This document shows positions 52,524-64,000 of a stretch of 64,000 nt of DNA, one piece after another (position 1 is the first letter of the stretch; every line of letters starts with the position of its first letter). The notes under the pieces were generated by a model, which was not told where the DNA came from, did no database searches, and saw only the letters and a program-made list of their open reading frames with translations. The DNA lies in NCBI GenBank assembly GCA_963556195.1, contig CAUVYP010001208.1, forward strand, positions 620,001 to 684,000, read 5' to 3'. The DNA is from Sepiola atlantica (lineage: Eukaryota > Mollusca > Cephalopoda > Sepiida > Sepiolidae). The position numbers were made by a program, and so were the translations under genes.

Positions 52524-54569
52524 TTAGTGCGATTTAAAGTTGATATCGCTTTTGTTTATAACTTCACCATTCTTTAGAATTGTGCAACGAAACTTTGCAG
52601 AGATAAGCGGAGTCACATGCTCTACTGAAGTACCAAGTTTCAGACGTGCAGTACTTGTACGGCCGGAGATATGTCGATACAAACTGAATACGCAAAACAT
52701 CGACAAAATTTAGCGCGTTTTAAAGTTGATATCGCTTTTGTTTATAACTTCCACATTTATTCGAATTGTGCAACGAAACTTTGCACAGATTAGCGGAGTC
52801 ACATTTTCTACTGAAGTACTAAGTTTCAGAAGTGCAGCTCTTGTACTGCCGGAGATATGTCGATACAAACTGAATACGCAAAACATCGACAAAATTTAGC
52901 GCGTTTTAAAGTTGATATCGCTTTTGTTTATAACTTCCACATTTATTCGAATTGTGCAACGAAACTTTGCACAGATTAGCGGAGTAACATGTTCTACTGA
53001 AGTACCAAGTTTCAGAAGTGCAGCTCTTGTACTGCCGGAGATATGTCGATACAAACTGAATACGCAAAACATCAACACAATTTAGCGCGTTTTAAAGTTG
53101 ATATCGCTTTTGTTTATAACTTCCACATTTATTCGAATTGTGCAACGAAACTTTGCACAGATTAGCGGAGTCACATTTTCTACTGAAGTACCAAGTTTCA
53201 GAAGTGCAGCTCTTGTACTGCCGGAGATATGTCGATACAAACTGAATACGCAAAACATCAACAAAATTTAGCGCGTTTGAAAGTTGATACCGCTTTTGTT
53301 TATAACTTCCACATTTATTCGAATTGTGCAACGAAACTTTGCAGACAGTCGCGGAGACATTTGTTCTACTGAAGTACCAAGTTTCAGAAGTGCAGCTCTT
53401 GTACTGCCGGAGATATGTCGATACAAACTGAATACGCAAAACATCAACAAAATTTAGCGCGTTTTAAAGTTGATATCGCTTTTGTTTATAACTTCCACAT
53501 TTATTCGAATTGTGCAACGAAACTTTGCACAGATTAGCGGAGTCACATGTTCTACTGAAGTACCAAGTTTCAGAAGTGCAGCTCTTGTACTGCCGGAGAT
53601 ATGTCGATACAAACTGAATACGCAAAACATCGACAAAGTTTAGCGCGTTTTAAAGTTGATATCGCTTTTGTTTATAACTTCCACATTTATTCGAATTGTG
53701 CAACGAAACTTTGCACAGATTAGCGGAGTCACATTTTCTACTGAAGTACCAAGTTTCAGAAGTGCAGCTCTTGTACTGCCGGAGATATGTCGATACAAAC
53801 TGAATACGCAAAACATCAACAAAATGTAGCGCGTTTTAAAGTTGATATCGCTTTTGTTTATAACTTCCACATTTATTCGAATTGTGCAACGAAACTTTGC
53901 AGACAGTCGCGGATAGGCCTTTTCTACTGAAGTACCAAGTTTCAGAAGTGCAGCTCTTGTACTGCCGGAGATATGTCGATACAAACTGAATACGCAAAAC
54001 ATCAACAAAATTTAGCGCGTTTTAAAGTTGATATCGCTTTTGTTTATAACTTCCACATTTATTCGAATTGTGCAACGAAACTTTGCACAGATTAGCGGAG
54101 TCACATGTTCTACTGAAGTACCAAGTTTCAGAAGTGCAGCTCTTGTACTGCCGGAGATATGTCGATACAAACTGAATACGCAAATCATCAACAAAATTTA
54201 GCGCGTTTTAAAGTTGATATCGCTTTTGTTTATAACTTCCACATTTATTCGAATTGTGCAACGAAACTTTGCAGACAGTCGCGGAGACACATGTTCTACT
54301 GAAGTACCAAGTTTCAGAAGTGCAGCTCTTGTACTGCCGGAGATATGTCGATACAAACTGAATACGCAAAACATCAACAAAATTTAGCGCGTTTTAAAGT
54401 TGATATCGCTTTTGTTTATAACTTCCACATTTATTCGAATTGTGCAACGACACTTTGCACAGATTAGCGGAGTCACATGTTCTACTGAAGTACCAAGTTT
54501 CAGAAGTGCAGCTCTTGTACTGCCGGAGATATGTCGATACAAACTGAATACGCAAACTATCAACAAAAT
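52524..54569 (+). repeat. Right-domain E unit 10 (11 monomers, 2,046 bp)
   Basis: Order: E-A1t-A2-A1-B4-A2-A1-B2g-A2i-B1-A2x. The stretch 52896-54940 copies 50850-52895 (11 monomers), sharing GCGGAGTAACATG, CAACACAATTT and the GATACC form of B4. Confidence 0.86.
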
Positions 54570-57500
54570 TTAGTGCGATTTAAAGTTGATATCGCTTTTG
54601 TTTATAACTTCACCATTCTTTAGAATTGTGCAACGAAACTTTGCAGAGATAAGCGGAGTCACATGCTCTACTGAAGTACCAAGTTTCAGACGTGCAGTAC
54701 TTGTACGGCCGGAGATATGTCGATACAAACTGAATACGCAAAACATCGACAAAATTTAGCGCGTTTTAAAGTTGTATCGCTTTTGTTTATAACTTCCACA
54801 TTTATTCGAATTGTGCAACGAAACTTTGCACAGATTAGCGGAGTCACATTTTCTACTGAAGTACTAAGTTTCAGAAGTGCAGCTCTTGTACTGCCGGAGA
54901 TATGTCGATACAAACTGTATACGCAAAACATCCACAAAATTTAGCGCGTTTTAAAGTTGATATCGCTTTTGTTTATAACTTCCACATTTATTCGAATTGT
55001 GCAACGAAACTTTGCACAGATTAGCGGAGTCACATTTTCTACTGAAGTACCAAGTTTCAGAAGTGCAGCTCTTGTACTGCCGGAGATATGTCGATACAAA
55101 CTGAATACGCAAAACATCAACAAAATTTAGCGCGTTTTAAAGTTGATATCGCTTTTGTTTATAACTTCCACATTTATTCGAATTGTGCAACGAAACTTTG
55201 CAGACAGTCGCGGATAGGCCTTTTCTACTGAAGTACTAAGTTTCAGAAGTGCAGCTCTTGTACTGCCGGAGATATGTCGATACAAACTGAATACGCAAAA
55301 CATCAACAAAATTTAGCGCGTTTTAAAGTTGATATCGCTTTTGTTTATAACTTCCACATTTATTCGAATTGTGCAACGAAACTTTGCAGACAGTCGCGGA
55401 GACACATGTTCTACTGAAGTACCAAGTTTCAGAAGTGCAGCTCTTGTACTGCCGGAGATATGTCGATACAAACTGAATACGCAAAACATCAACAAAATTT
55501 AGCGCGTTTGAAAGTTGATATCGCTTTTGTTTATAACTTCCACATTTATTCGAATTGTGCAACGAAACTTTGCACAGATTAGCGGAGTCACATGTTCTAC
55601 TTAAGTACCAAGTTTCAGAAGTGCAGCTCTTGTACTGCCGGAGATATGTCGATACAAACTGAATACGCAAAACATCAACAAAATTTAGCGCGTTTGAAAG
55701 TTGATACCGCTTTTGTTTATAACTTCCACATTTATTCGAATTGTGCAACGAAACTTTACAGACAGTCGCGGAGACATTTGTTCTACTGAAGTACCAAGTT
55801 TCAGAAGTGAAGCTCTTGTACTGCTGGAGATATGTCGATACAAACTGAATACGCAAAACATCAACAAAATTTAGCGCGTTTTAAAGTTGATATCGCTTTT
55901 GTTTATAACTTCCACATTTATTCGAATTGTGCAACGAAACTTTGCACAGATTAGCGGAGTCACATGTTCTACTGAAGTACCAAGTTTCAGAAGTGCAGCT
56001 CTTGTACTGCCGGAGATATGTCGATACAAACTGAATACGCAAAACATCGACAAAATTTAGCGCGTTTTAAAGTTGATATCGCTTTTGTTTATAACTTCCA
56101 CATTTATTCGAATTGTGCAACGAAACTTTGCACAGATTAGCGGAGTCACATGTTCTACTGAAGTACCAAGTTTCAGAAGTGCAGCTCTTGTACTGCCGGA
56201 GATATGTCGATACAAACTGAATACGCAAAACATCAACAAAATTTAGCGCGTTTTAAAGTTGATATCGCTTTTGTTTATAACTTCCACATTTATTCGAATT
56301 GTGCAACGAAACTTTGCACAGATTAGCGGAGTCACATTTTCTACTGAAGTACCAAGTTTCAGAAGTGCAGCTCTTGTACTGCCGGAGATATGTCGATACA
56401 AACTGAATACGCAAATCATCAACAAAATTTAGCGCGTTTTAAAGTTGATATCGCTTTTGTTTATAACTTCCACATTTATTCGAATTGTGCAACGAAACTT
56501 TGCAGACAGTCGCGGAGACACATGTTCTACTGAAGTACCAAGTTTCAGAAGTGCAGCTCTTGTACTGCCGGAGATATGTCGATACAAACTGAATACGCAA
56601 AACATCAACAAAATTTAGCGCGTTTTAAAGTTGATATCGCTTTTGTTTATAACTTCCACATTTATTCGAATTGTGCAACGACACTTTGCACAGATTAGCG
56701 GAGTCACATTTTCTACTGAAGTACCAAGTTTCAGAAGTGCAGCTCTTGTACTGCCGGAGATATGTCGATACAAACTGAATACGCAAAACATCAACAAAAT
56801 TTAGCGCGTTTTAAAGTTGATATCGCTTTTGTTTATAACTTCCACATTTATTCGAATTGTGCAACGAAACTTTGCAGACAGTCGCGGATAGGCCTTTTCT
56901 ACTGAAGTACTAAGTTTCAGAAGTGCAGCTCTTGTACTGCCGGAGATATGTCGATACAAACTGAATACGCAAAACATCAACAAAATTTAGCGCGTTTTAA
57001 AGTTGATATCGCTTTTGTTTATAACTTCCACATTTATTCGAATTGTGCAACGAAACTTTGCAGACAGTCGCGGAGACACATGTTCTACTGAAGTACCAAG
57101 TTTCAGAAGTGCAGCTCTTGTACTGCCGGAGATATGTCGATACAAACTGAATACGCAAAACATCAACAAAATTTAGCGCGTTTGAAAGTTGATATCGCTT
57201 TTGTTTATAACTTCCACATTTATTCGAATTGTGCAACGAAACTTTGCACAGATTAGCGGAGTCACATGTTCTACTGAAGTACCAAGTTTCAGAAGTGCAG
57301 CTCTTGTACTGCCGGAGATATGTCGATACAAACTGAATACGCAAAACATCAACAAAATTTAGCGCGTTTTAAAGTTGATATCGCTTTTGTTTATAACTTC
57401 CACATTTATTCGAATTGTGCAACGAAACTTTGCACAGATTAGCGGAGTCACATTTTCTACTGAAGTACCAAGTTTCAGAAGTGCAGCTCTTGTACTGCCG

Positions 57501-58660
57501 GAGATATGTCGATACAAACTGAATACGCAAAACATCAACAAAATTTAGCGCGTTTTAAAGTTGATACCGCTTTTGTTTATAACTTCCACATTTATTCGAA
57601 TTGTGCAACGAAACTTTACAGACAGTCGCGGAGACATTTGTTCTACTGAAGTACCAAGTTTCAGAAGTGCAGCTCTTGTACTGCCGGAGATATGTCGATA
57701 CAAACTGAATACGCAAAACATCAACAAAATTTAGCGCGTTTTAAAGTTGATATCGCTTTTGTTTATAACTTCCACATTTATTCGAATTGTGCAACGAAAC
57801 TTTGCACAGATTAGCGGAGTCACATGTTCTACTGAAGTACCAAGTTTCAGAAGTGCAGCTCTTGTACTGCCGGAGATATGTCGATACAAACTGAATACGC
57901 AAAACATCGACAAAATTTAGCGCGTTTTAAAGTTGATATCGCTTTTGTTTATAACTTCCACATTTATTCGAATTGTGCAACGAAACTTTGCACAGATTAG
58001 CGGAGTCACATGTTCTACTGAAGTACCAAGTTTCAGAAGTGCAGCTCTTGTACTGCCGGAGATATGTCGATACAAACTGAATACGCAAAACATCAACAAA
58101 ATTTAGCGCGTTTTAAAGTTGATATCGCTTTTGTTTATAACTTCCACATTTATTCGAATTGTGCAACGAAACTTTGCACAGATTAGCGGAGTCACATGTT
58201 CTACTGAAGTACCAAGTTTCAGAAGTGCAGCTCTTGTACTGCCGGAGATATGTCGATACAAACTGAATACGCAAATCATCAACAAAATTTAGCGCGTTTT
58301 AAAGTTGATATCGCTTTTGTTTATAACTTCCACATTTATTCGAATTGTGCAACGAAACTTTGCAGACAGTCGCGGAGACACATGTTCTACTGAAGTACCA
58401 AGTTTCAGAAGTGCAGCTCTTGTACTGCCGGAGATATGTCGATACAAACTGAATACGCAAAACATCAACAAAATTTAGCGCGTTTTAAAGTTGATATCGC
58501 TTTTGTTTATAACTTCCACATTTATTCGAATTGTGCAACGACACTTTGCACAGATTAGCGGAGTCACATGTTCTACTGAAGTACCAAGTTTCAGAAGTGC
58601 AGCTCTTGTACTGCCGGAGATATGTCGATACAAACTGAATACGCAAACTATCAACAAAAT
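54570..58660 (+). repeat. Right-domain E unit 11, long (22 monomers)
   Basis: Order: E-A1t-A1, then B2t-B1-A2-B4-A2-A2-A1i-B1-A1x, then B2t-B1-A2-A1-B4-A2-A2-A2i-B1-A2x. The two bracketed halves (55127-56800 and 56801-58660) are a tandem duplication. Both B4 copies have the rare CTTTACAGACAG, and copy 2 has one extra A1 (57359-57544). The first half ends in an ordinary CATC ending and no E follows it. Confidence 0.85.
54756..54940 (+). repeat. 185-bp monomer, one-base deletion
   Basis: An A1t monomer with AAAGTTGTATCGC in place of AAAGTTGATATCGC. It also has AACTGTATACG and CATCCACAAAAT. The deletion destroys the EcoRV site in this copy. Confidence 0.9.
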
Positions 58661-58846
58661 TTAGTGCGATTTAAAGTTGATATCGCTTTTGTTTATAACT
58701 TCACCATTCTTTAGAATTGTGCAACGAAACTTTGCAGAGATAAGCGGAGTCACATTTTCTACTGAAGTACCAAGTTTCAGAAGTGCAGCTCTTGTACTGC
58801 CGGAGATATGTCGATACAAACTGAATACGCAAAACATCGACAAAAT
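58661..58846 (+). repeat. Hybrid monomer, E left / A1 right
   Basis: E marks persist from position 1 through GAGATAAGCGG. After that the copy reads CACATTTTCT and GAAGTGCAGCTCTTGTACTGCC, as in A1. The switch lies between about positions 83 and 96. The E-type CATCGAC ending is kept. Confidence 0.85.
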
Positions 58847-61822
58847 TTAGCGCGTTTTAAAGTTGATATCGCTTTTGTTTATAACTTCCACATTTATTCG
58901 AATTGTGCAACGAAACTTTGCACAGATTAGCGGAGTCACATTTTCTACTGAAGTACCAAGTTTCAGAAGTGCAGCTCTTGTACTGCTGGAGATATGTCGA
59001 TACAAACTGAATACGCAAAACATCAACAAAATTTAGCGCGTTTTAAAGTTGATATCGCTTTTGTTTATAACTTCCACATTTATTCGAATTGTGCAACGAA
59101 ACTTTGCAGACAGTCGCGGATAGGCCTTTTCTACTGAAGTACTAAGTTTCAGAAGTGCAGCTCTTGTACTGCCGGAGATATGTCGATACAAACTGAATAC
59201 GCAAAACATCAACAAAATTTAGCGCGTTTTAAAGTTGATATCGCTTTTGTTTATAACTTCCACATTTATTCGAATTGTGCAACGAAACTTTGCAGACAGT
59301 CGCGGAGACACATGTTCTACTGAAGTACCAAGTTTCAGAAGTGCAGCTCTTGTACTGCCGGAGATATGTCGATACAAACTGAATACGCAAAACATCAACA
59401 AAATTTAGCGCGTTTTAAAGTTGATATCGCTTTTGTTTATAACTTCCACATTTATTCGAATTGTGCAACGAAACTTTGCAGACAGTCGCGGATAGGCCTT
59501 TTCTACTGAAGTACCAAGTTTCAGAAGTGCAGCTCTTGTACTGCCGGAGATATGTCGATACAAACTGAATACGCAAAACATCAACAAAATTTAGCGCGTT
59601 TTAAAGTTGATATCGCTTTTGTTTATAACTTCCACATTTATTCGAATTGTGCAACGAAACTTTGCACAGATTAGCGGAGTCACATTTTCTACTGAAGTAC
59701 CAAGTTTCAGAAGTGCAGCTCTTGTACTGCCGGAGATATGTCGATACAAACTGAATACGCAAAACATCAACAAAATTTAGCGCGTTTGAAAGTTGATATC
59801 GCTTTTGTTTATAACTTCCACATTTATTCGAATTGTGCAACGAAACTTTGCAGACAGTCGCGGAGGCATTTGTTCTACTGAAGTACCAAGTTTCAGAAGT
59901 GCAGCTCTTGTACTGCCGGAGATATGTCGATACAAACTGAATACGCAAAACATCGACAAAATTTAGCGCGTTTTAAAGTTGATATCGCTTTTTTTTATAA
60001 CTTCCACATTTATTCGAATTGTGCAACGAAACTTTGCACAGATTAGCGGAGTCACATGTTCTACTGAAGTACCAAGTTTCAGAAGTGCAGCTCTTGTACT
60101 GCCGGAGATATGTCGATACAAACTGAATACGCAAAACATCGACAAAATTTAGCGCGTTTTAAAGTTGATATCGCTTTTGTTTATAACTTCCACATTTATT
60201 CGAATTGTGCAACGAAACTTTGCACAGATTAGCGGAGTCACATTTTCTACTGAAGTACCAAGTTTCAGAAGTGCAGCTCTTGTACTGCCGGAGATATGTC
60301 GATACAAACTGAATACGCAAAACATCAACAAAATTTAGCGCGTTTTAAAGTTGATATCGCTTTTGTTTATAACTTCCACATTTATTCGAATTGTGCAACG
60401 AAACTTTGCACAGATTAGCGGAGTCACATTTTCTACTGAAGTACCAAGTTTCAGAAGTGCAGCTCTTGTACTGCCGGAGATATGTCGATACAAACTGAAT
60501 ACGCAAAACATCAACAAAATTTAGCGCGTTTTAAAGTTGATATCGCTTTTGTTTATAACTTCCACATTTATTCGAATTGTGCAACGAAACTTTGCAGACA
60601 GTCGCGGAGACACATGTTCTACTGAAGTACCAAGTTTCAGAAGTGCAGCTCTTGTACTGCCGGAGATATGTCGATACAAACTGAATACGCAAAACATCAA
60701 CAAAATTTAGCGCGTTTTAAAGTTGATATCGCTTTTGTTTATAACTTCCACATTTATTCGAATTGTGCAACGAAACTTTGCACAGATTAGCCGAGTCACA
60801 TGTTCTACTGAAGTACCAAGTTTCAGAAGTGCAGCTCTTGTACTGCCGGAGATATGTCGATACAAACTGAATACGCAAAACATCGACAAAATTTAGCGCG
60901 TTTTAAAGTTGATATCGCTTTTGTTTATAACTTCCACATTTATTCGAATTGTGCAACGAAACTTTGCACAGATTAGCGGAGTCACATTTTCTACTGAAGT
61001 ACCAAGTTTCAGAAGTGCAGCTCTTGTACTGCCGGAGATATGTCGATACAAACTGAATACGCAAAACATCAACAAAATTTAGCGCGTTTTAAAGTTGATA
61101 TCGCTTTTGTTTATAACTTCCACATTTATTCGAATTGTGCAACGAAACTTTGCAGACAGTCGCGGATAGGCCTTTTCTACTGAAGTACCAAGTTTCAGAA
61201 GTGCAGCTCTTGTACTGCCGGAGATATGTCGATACAAACTGAATACGCAAAACATCAACAAAATTTAGCGCGTTTTAAAGTTGATATCGCTTTTGTTTAT
61301 AACTTCCACATTTATTCGAATTGTGCAACGAAACTTTGCACAGATTAGCGGAGTCACATTTTCTACTGAAGTACTAAGTTTCAGAAGTGCAGCTCTTGTA
61401 CTGCCGGAGATATGTCGATACAAACTGAATACGCAAAACATCAACAAAATTTAGCGCGTTTTAAAGTTGATATCGCTTTTGTTTATAACTTCCACATTTA
61501 TTCGAATTGTGCAACGAAACTTTGCAGACAGTCGCGGAGACACATGTTCTACTGAAGTACCAAGTTTCAGAAGTGCAGCTCTTGTACTGCCGGAGATATG
61601 TCGATACAAACTGAATACGCAAAACATCAACAAAATTTAGCGCGTTTGAAAGTTGATATCGCTTTTGTTTATAACTTCCACATTCATTCGAATTGTGCAA
61701 CGAAACTTTGCACAGATTAGCGGAGTCACATGTTCTACTAAAGTACCAAGTTTCAGAAGTGCAGCTCTTGTACTGCCGGAGATATGTCGATACAAACTGA
61801 ATACGCAAACTATCAACAAAAT
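58661..61822 (+). repeat. Right-domain E unit 12 (17 monomers)
   Basis: Order: E*-A1-B2t-B1-B2-A1-B4-A2-A1-A1-B1-A2-A1-B2-A1t-B1-A2. The E is a left-half E joined to an A1 right half. The last A2 ends AAACTATC and precedes the next E. Confidence 0.83.
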
Positions 61823-62566
61823 TTAGTGCGATTTAAAGTTGATATCGCTTTTGTTTATAACTTCACCATTCTTTAGAATTGTGCAACGAAACTTTGCAGA
61901 GATAAGCGGAGTCACATGCTCTACTGAAGTACCAAGTTTCAGAAGTGCAGCTCTTTTACTGCCGGAGATATGTCGATACAAACTGAATACGCAAAACATC
62001 GACAAAATTGAGCGCGTTTTAAAGTTGATATCGCTTTTTTTTATAACTTCCACATTTATTCGAATTGTGCAACGAAACTTTGCACAGATTAGCGGAGTCA
62101 CATTTTCTACTGAAGTACTAAGTTTCAGAAGTGCAGCTCTTGTACTGCCGGAGATATGTCGATACAAACTGAATACGCAAAACATCGACAAAATTTAGCG
62201 CGTTTTAAAGTTGATATCGCTTTTGTTTATAACTTCCACATTTATTCGAATTGTGCAACGAAACTTTGCACAGATTAGCGGAGTCACATTTTCTACTGAA
62301 GTACCAAGTTTCAGAAGTGCAGCTCTTGTACTGCCGGAGATATGTCGATACAAACTGAATACGCAAAACATCAACAAAATTTAGCGCGTTTTAAAGTTGA
62401 TATCGCTTTTGTTTATAACTTCCACATTTATTCGAATTGTGCAACGAAACTTTGCAGACAGTCACGGATAGGCCTTTTCTACTGAAGTACCAAGTTTCAG
62501 AAGTGCAGCTCTTGTACTGCCGGAGATATGTCGATACAAACTGAATACGCAAAACATCAACAAAAT
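61823..62566 (+). repeat. Right-domain E unit 13, four-monomer copy 1 (744 bp)
   Basis: Order: E*-A1t-A1-B2. The E keeps its left half and CATGCTCT, but its right side is GAAGTGCAGCTCTTTTACTG. The A1t has GCTTTTTTTTATAAC. Copy 2 follows immediately at 62567. The B2 here has GTCACGG, a private change. Confidence 0.87.
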
Positions 62567-64000
62567 TTAGTGCGATTTAAAGTTGATATCGCTTTTGTTT
62601 ATAACTTCACCATTCTTTAGAATTGTGCAACGAAACTTTGCAGAGATAAGCGGAGTCACATGCTCTACTGAAGTACCAAGTTTCAGAAGTGCAGCTCTTT
62701 TACTGCCGGAGATATGTCGATACAAACTGAATACGCAAAACATCGACAAAATTTAGCGCGTTTTAAAGTTGATATCGCTTTTTTTTATAACTTCCACATT
62801 TATTCGAATTGTGCAACGAAACTTTGCACAGATTAGCGGAGTCACATTTTCTACTGAAGTACTAAGTTTCAGAAGTGCAGCTCTTGTACTGCCGGAGATA
62901 TGTCGATACAAACTGAATACGCAAAACATCGACAAAATTTAGCGCGTTTTAAAGTTGATATCGCTTTTGTTTATAACTTCCACATTTATTCGAATTGTGC
63001 AACGAAACTTTGCACAGATAAGCGGAGTCACATTTTCTACTGAAGTACCAAGTTTCAGAAGTGCAGCTCTTGTACTGCCGGAGATATGTCGATACAAACT
63101 GAATACGCAAAACATCAACAAAATTTAGCGCGTTTTAAAGTTGATATCGCTTTTGTTTATAACTTCCACATTTATTCGAATTGTGCAACGAAACTTTGCA
63201 GACAGTCGCGGATAGGCCTTTTCTACTGAAGTACCAAGTTTCAGAAGTGCAGCTCTTGTACTGCCGGAGATATGTCGATACCAACTGAATACGCAAAACA
63301 TCCACAAAATTTAGCGCGTTTTAAAGTTGATATCGCTTTTGTTTATAACTTCCACATTTATTCGAATTGTGCTACGAAACTTTGCAGACTACCGCGGAGA
63401 CACATTTTCTACTGAAGTACCAAGTTTCAGAAGTGCAGCTTTTGTACTGCCGGAGATATGTCGATACAAACTGAATACGCAAAACATCGACAAAATTTAG
63501 CGCGTTTTAAAGTTGATATCGCTTTTGTTGATAACTTCCACATTTATTCGAATTGTGCAACGAAATTTTGCACAGATTAGCGGAGTCACATTTTCTACTG
63601 AAGTACCAAGTTTCAGAAGTGCAGCTCTTGTACTGCCGGAGATATGTCGATACAAACTGAATACGCAAAACATCAACAAAATTTAGCGCGTTTTAAAGTT
63701 GATATCGCTTTTGTTTATAACTTCCACATTTATTCGAATTGTGCAACGAAACTTTGCAGACAGTCGCGGATAGGCCTTTTCTACTGAAGTACCAAGTTTC
63801 AGAAGTGCAGCTCTTGTACTGCCGGAGATATGTCGATACAAACTGAATACGCAAAACATCAACAAAATTTAGCGCGTTTTAAAGTTGATATCGCTTTTGT
63901 TTATAACTTCCACATTTATTCGAATTGTGCAACGAAACTTTGCACAGATTAGCGGAGTCACATTTTCTACTGAAGTACCAAGTTTCAGAAGTGCAGCTCT
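62567..64000 (+). repeat. Right-domain E unit 14, incomplete at window edge
   Basis: Order: E*-A1t-A1-B2-B1*-A1-B2-(A1 partial). The first four monomers duplicate 61823-62566. Its E is preceded by an ordinary CATCAAC ending without AAACTATC, marking the duplication joint. Private changes accumulate at about 63280-63570. Confidence 0.84.
63869..64000 (+). repeat. Partial monomer at right window edge
   Basis: Positions 1-132 of an A1 monomer, ending in the middle of CAGCTCTTG. The array continues beyond the window. Confidence 0.97.

Larger units (their letters stand above)
1..64000 (+). repeat. 186-bp satellite DNA array, 343 complete head-to-tail monomers
   Basis: The motif TTTAGCGCGTTTTAAAG recurs every 186 bases from end to end, always in the same orientation, with no foreign sequence between copies. 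Complete copies run from 72 to 63868. The sum of copy lengths (343 x 186 minus a net one base from nine indels) matches the observed span exactly. Most copies differ from consensus at a few percent of sites or less, while the E class differs at about 16 of 186. The monomer is close to one nucleosome repeat in length, as many centromeric and pericentromeric satellites are. That location is inference. I do not recognise the satellite family. The orientation given is simply that of the window. Confidence 0.99.
1..64000. other. No gene, RNA gene or mobile element seen
   Basis: Every stretch can be placed in the 186-bp register, so no gap is left for another feature. Open frames exist on both strands but are by-products of the repeat. 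Because 186 is 62 codons, the same minus-strand frames recur in every monomer. One frame meets a TAA at monomer positions 1-3 and must begin at TTG (not ATG), giving 60-codon frames. A second meets a TAA at positions 11-13. Longer frames of 115-177 codons appear only where a class substitution removes one of these stops. No splice pattern, promoter or codon conservation supports translation. Confidence 0.95.

Noticed and set aside
55323..55856. Longest open frame, 177 codons on the minus strand, and many 115-122-codon frames
   Set aside because: They are read-through of the satellite. Two neighbouring monomers with G at position 12 lose the minus-strand TAA there. The frame is a plain 62-codon repeat whose differences follow the DNA class marks. 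There is no sign of coding constraint.
1..64000. CRISPR array
   Set aside because: Repeats are 186 bp, directly abutting and without unique spacers. The variable block takes only a handful of states.
1..64000. Tandem rRNA, tRNA, histone or snRNA gene cluster
   Set aside because: No conserved RNA gene motif, cloverleaf or promoter box is present, and the monomer is too short and too variable at class sites.
1..64000. Strict A/B dimer (372-bp) as the basic unit
   Set aside because: A and B classes occur in runs of up to three or more of the same group, and E units include A1-A1-A1. The basic repeat is the 186-bp monomer; longer periods are higher-order and variable.
1..64000. Assignment to a named satellite family or species
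   Set aside because: I do not recognise the monomer. A search of a satellite or repeat library with the 259-444 monomer would decide this.

Overview
The whole 64,000-base window is one uninterrupted tandem satellite DNA array. A 186-bp monomer repeats head to tail in a single orientation. There are 343 complete copies (72-63868) plus a cut copy at each end. I see no gene, RNA gene, transposon, inverted segment or unique sequence. 334 of the 343 complete monomers are exactly 186 bp; nine differ by one base. The consensus is about 37% GC by hand count.

This is eukaryotic heterochromatin, plausibly centromeric or pericentromeric. CpG is not depleted (about 9 per monomer against about 6.4 expected by hand count), which argues against a heavily CpG-methylated vertebrate genome and would fit an invertebrate such as an insect. 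The species cannot be named from the sequence.

I number monomer positions from the TTA of 'TTAGCGCG' (position 1) to 186. Monomers fall into classes by the block at 75-98. A1 and A2 read CACAGATTAGCGGAGTCACAT, split over positions 75-95, and differ by T or G at 96. B1 reads CAGACAGTCGCGGAGAC; B2 has GCGGATAGGCC; B3 has GCGGATCGGCC; B4 has GCGGAGACATTTG. E is a divergent class with about 16 substitutions from consensus. Suffixes used below: t = T at 111 (AGTACTAAG); c = C at 76 (A2c) or C at 12 (A1c); g = G at position 1; i = end AAATCATC; x = C at 68; h = hybrid with G at 1 and the AAATCATC end; * = mosaic or damaged copy.

There are three haplotype domains. (1) 72-15878 is a mixture of A and B monomers carrying several recent tandem duplications of 0.7-2.8 kb. 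(2) 15879-28712 holds seven variable-length higher-order units, each starting A2-B4-A2c-A1c. (3) 28713-64000 holds higher-order units each starting with an E monomer, most typically 13 monomers (2,418 bp). Unit lengths vary by whole monomers, hybrid and mosaic monomers are present, and private variants recur at fixed offsets. Unequal exchange and gene conversion explain this pattern. There are no genes to work together; the biology is that of the array itself.
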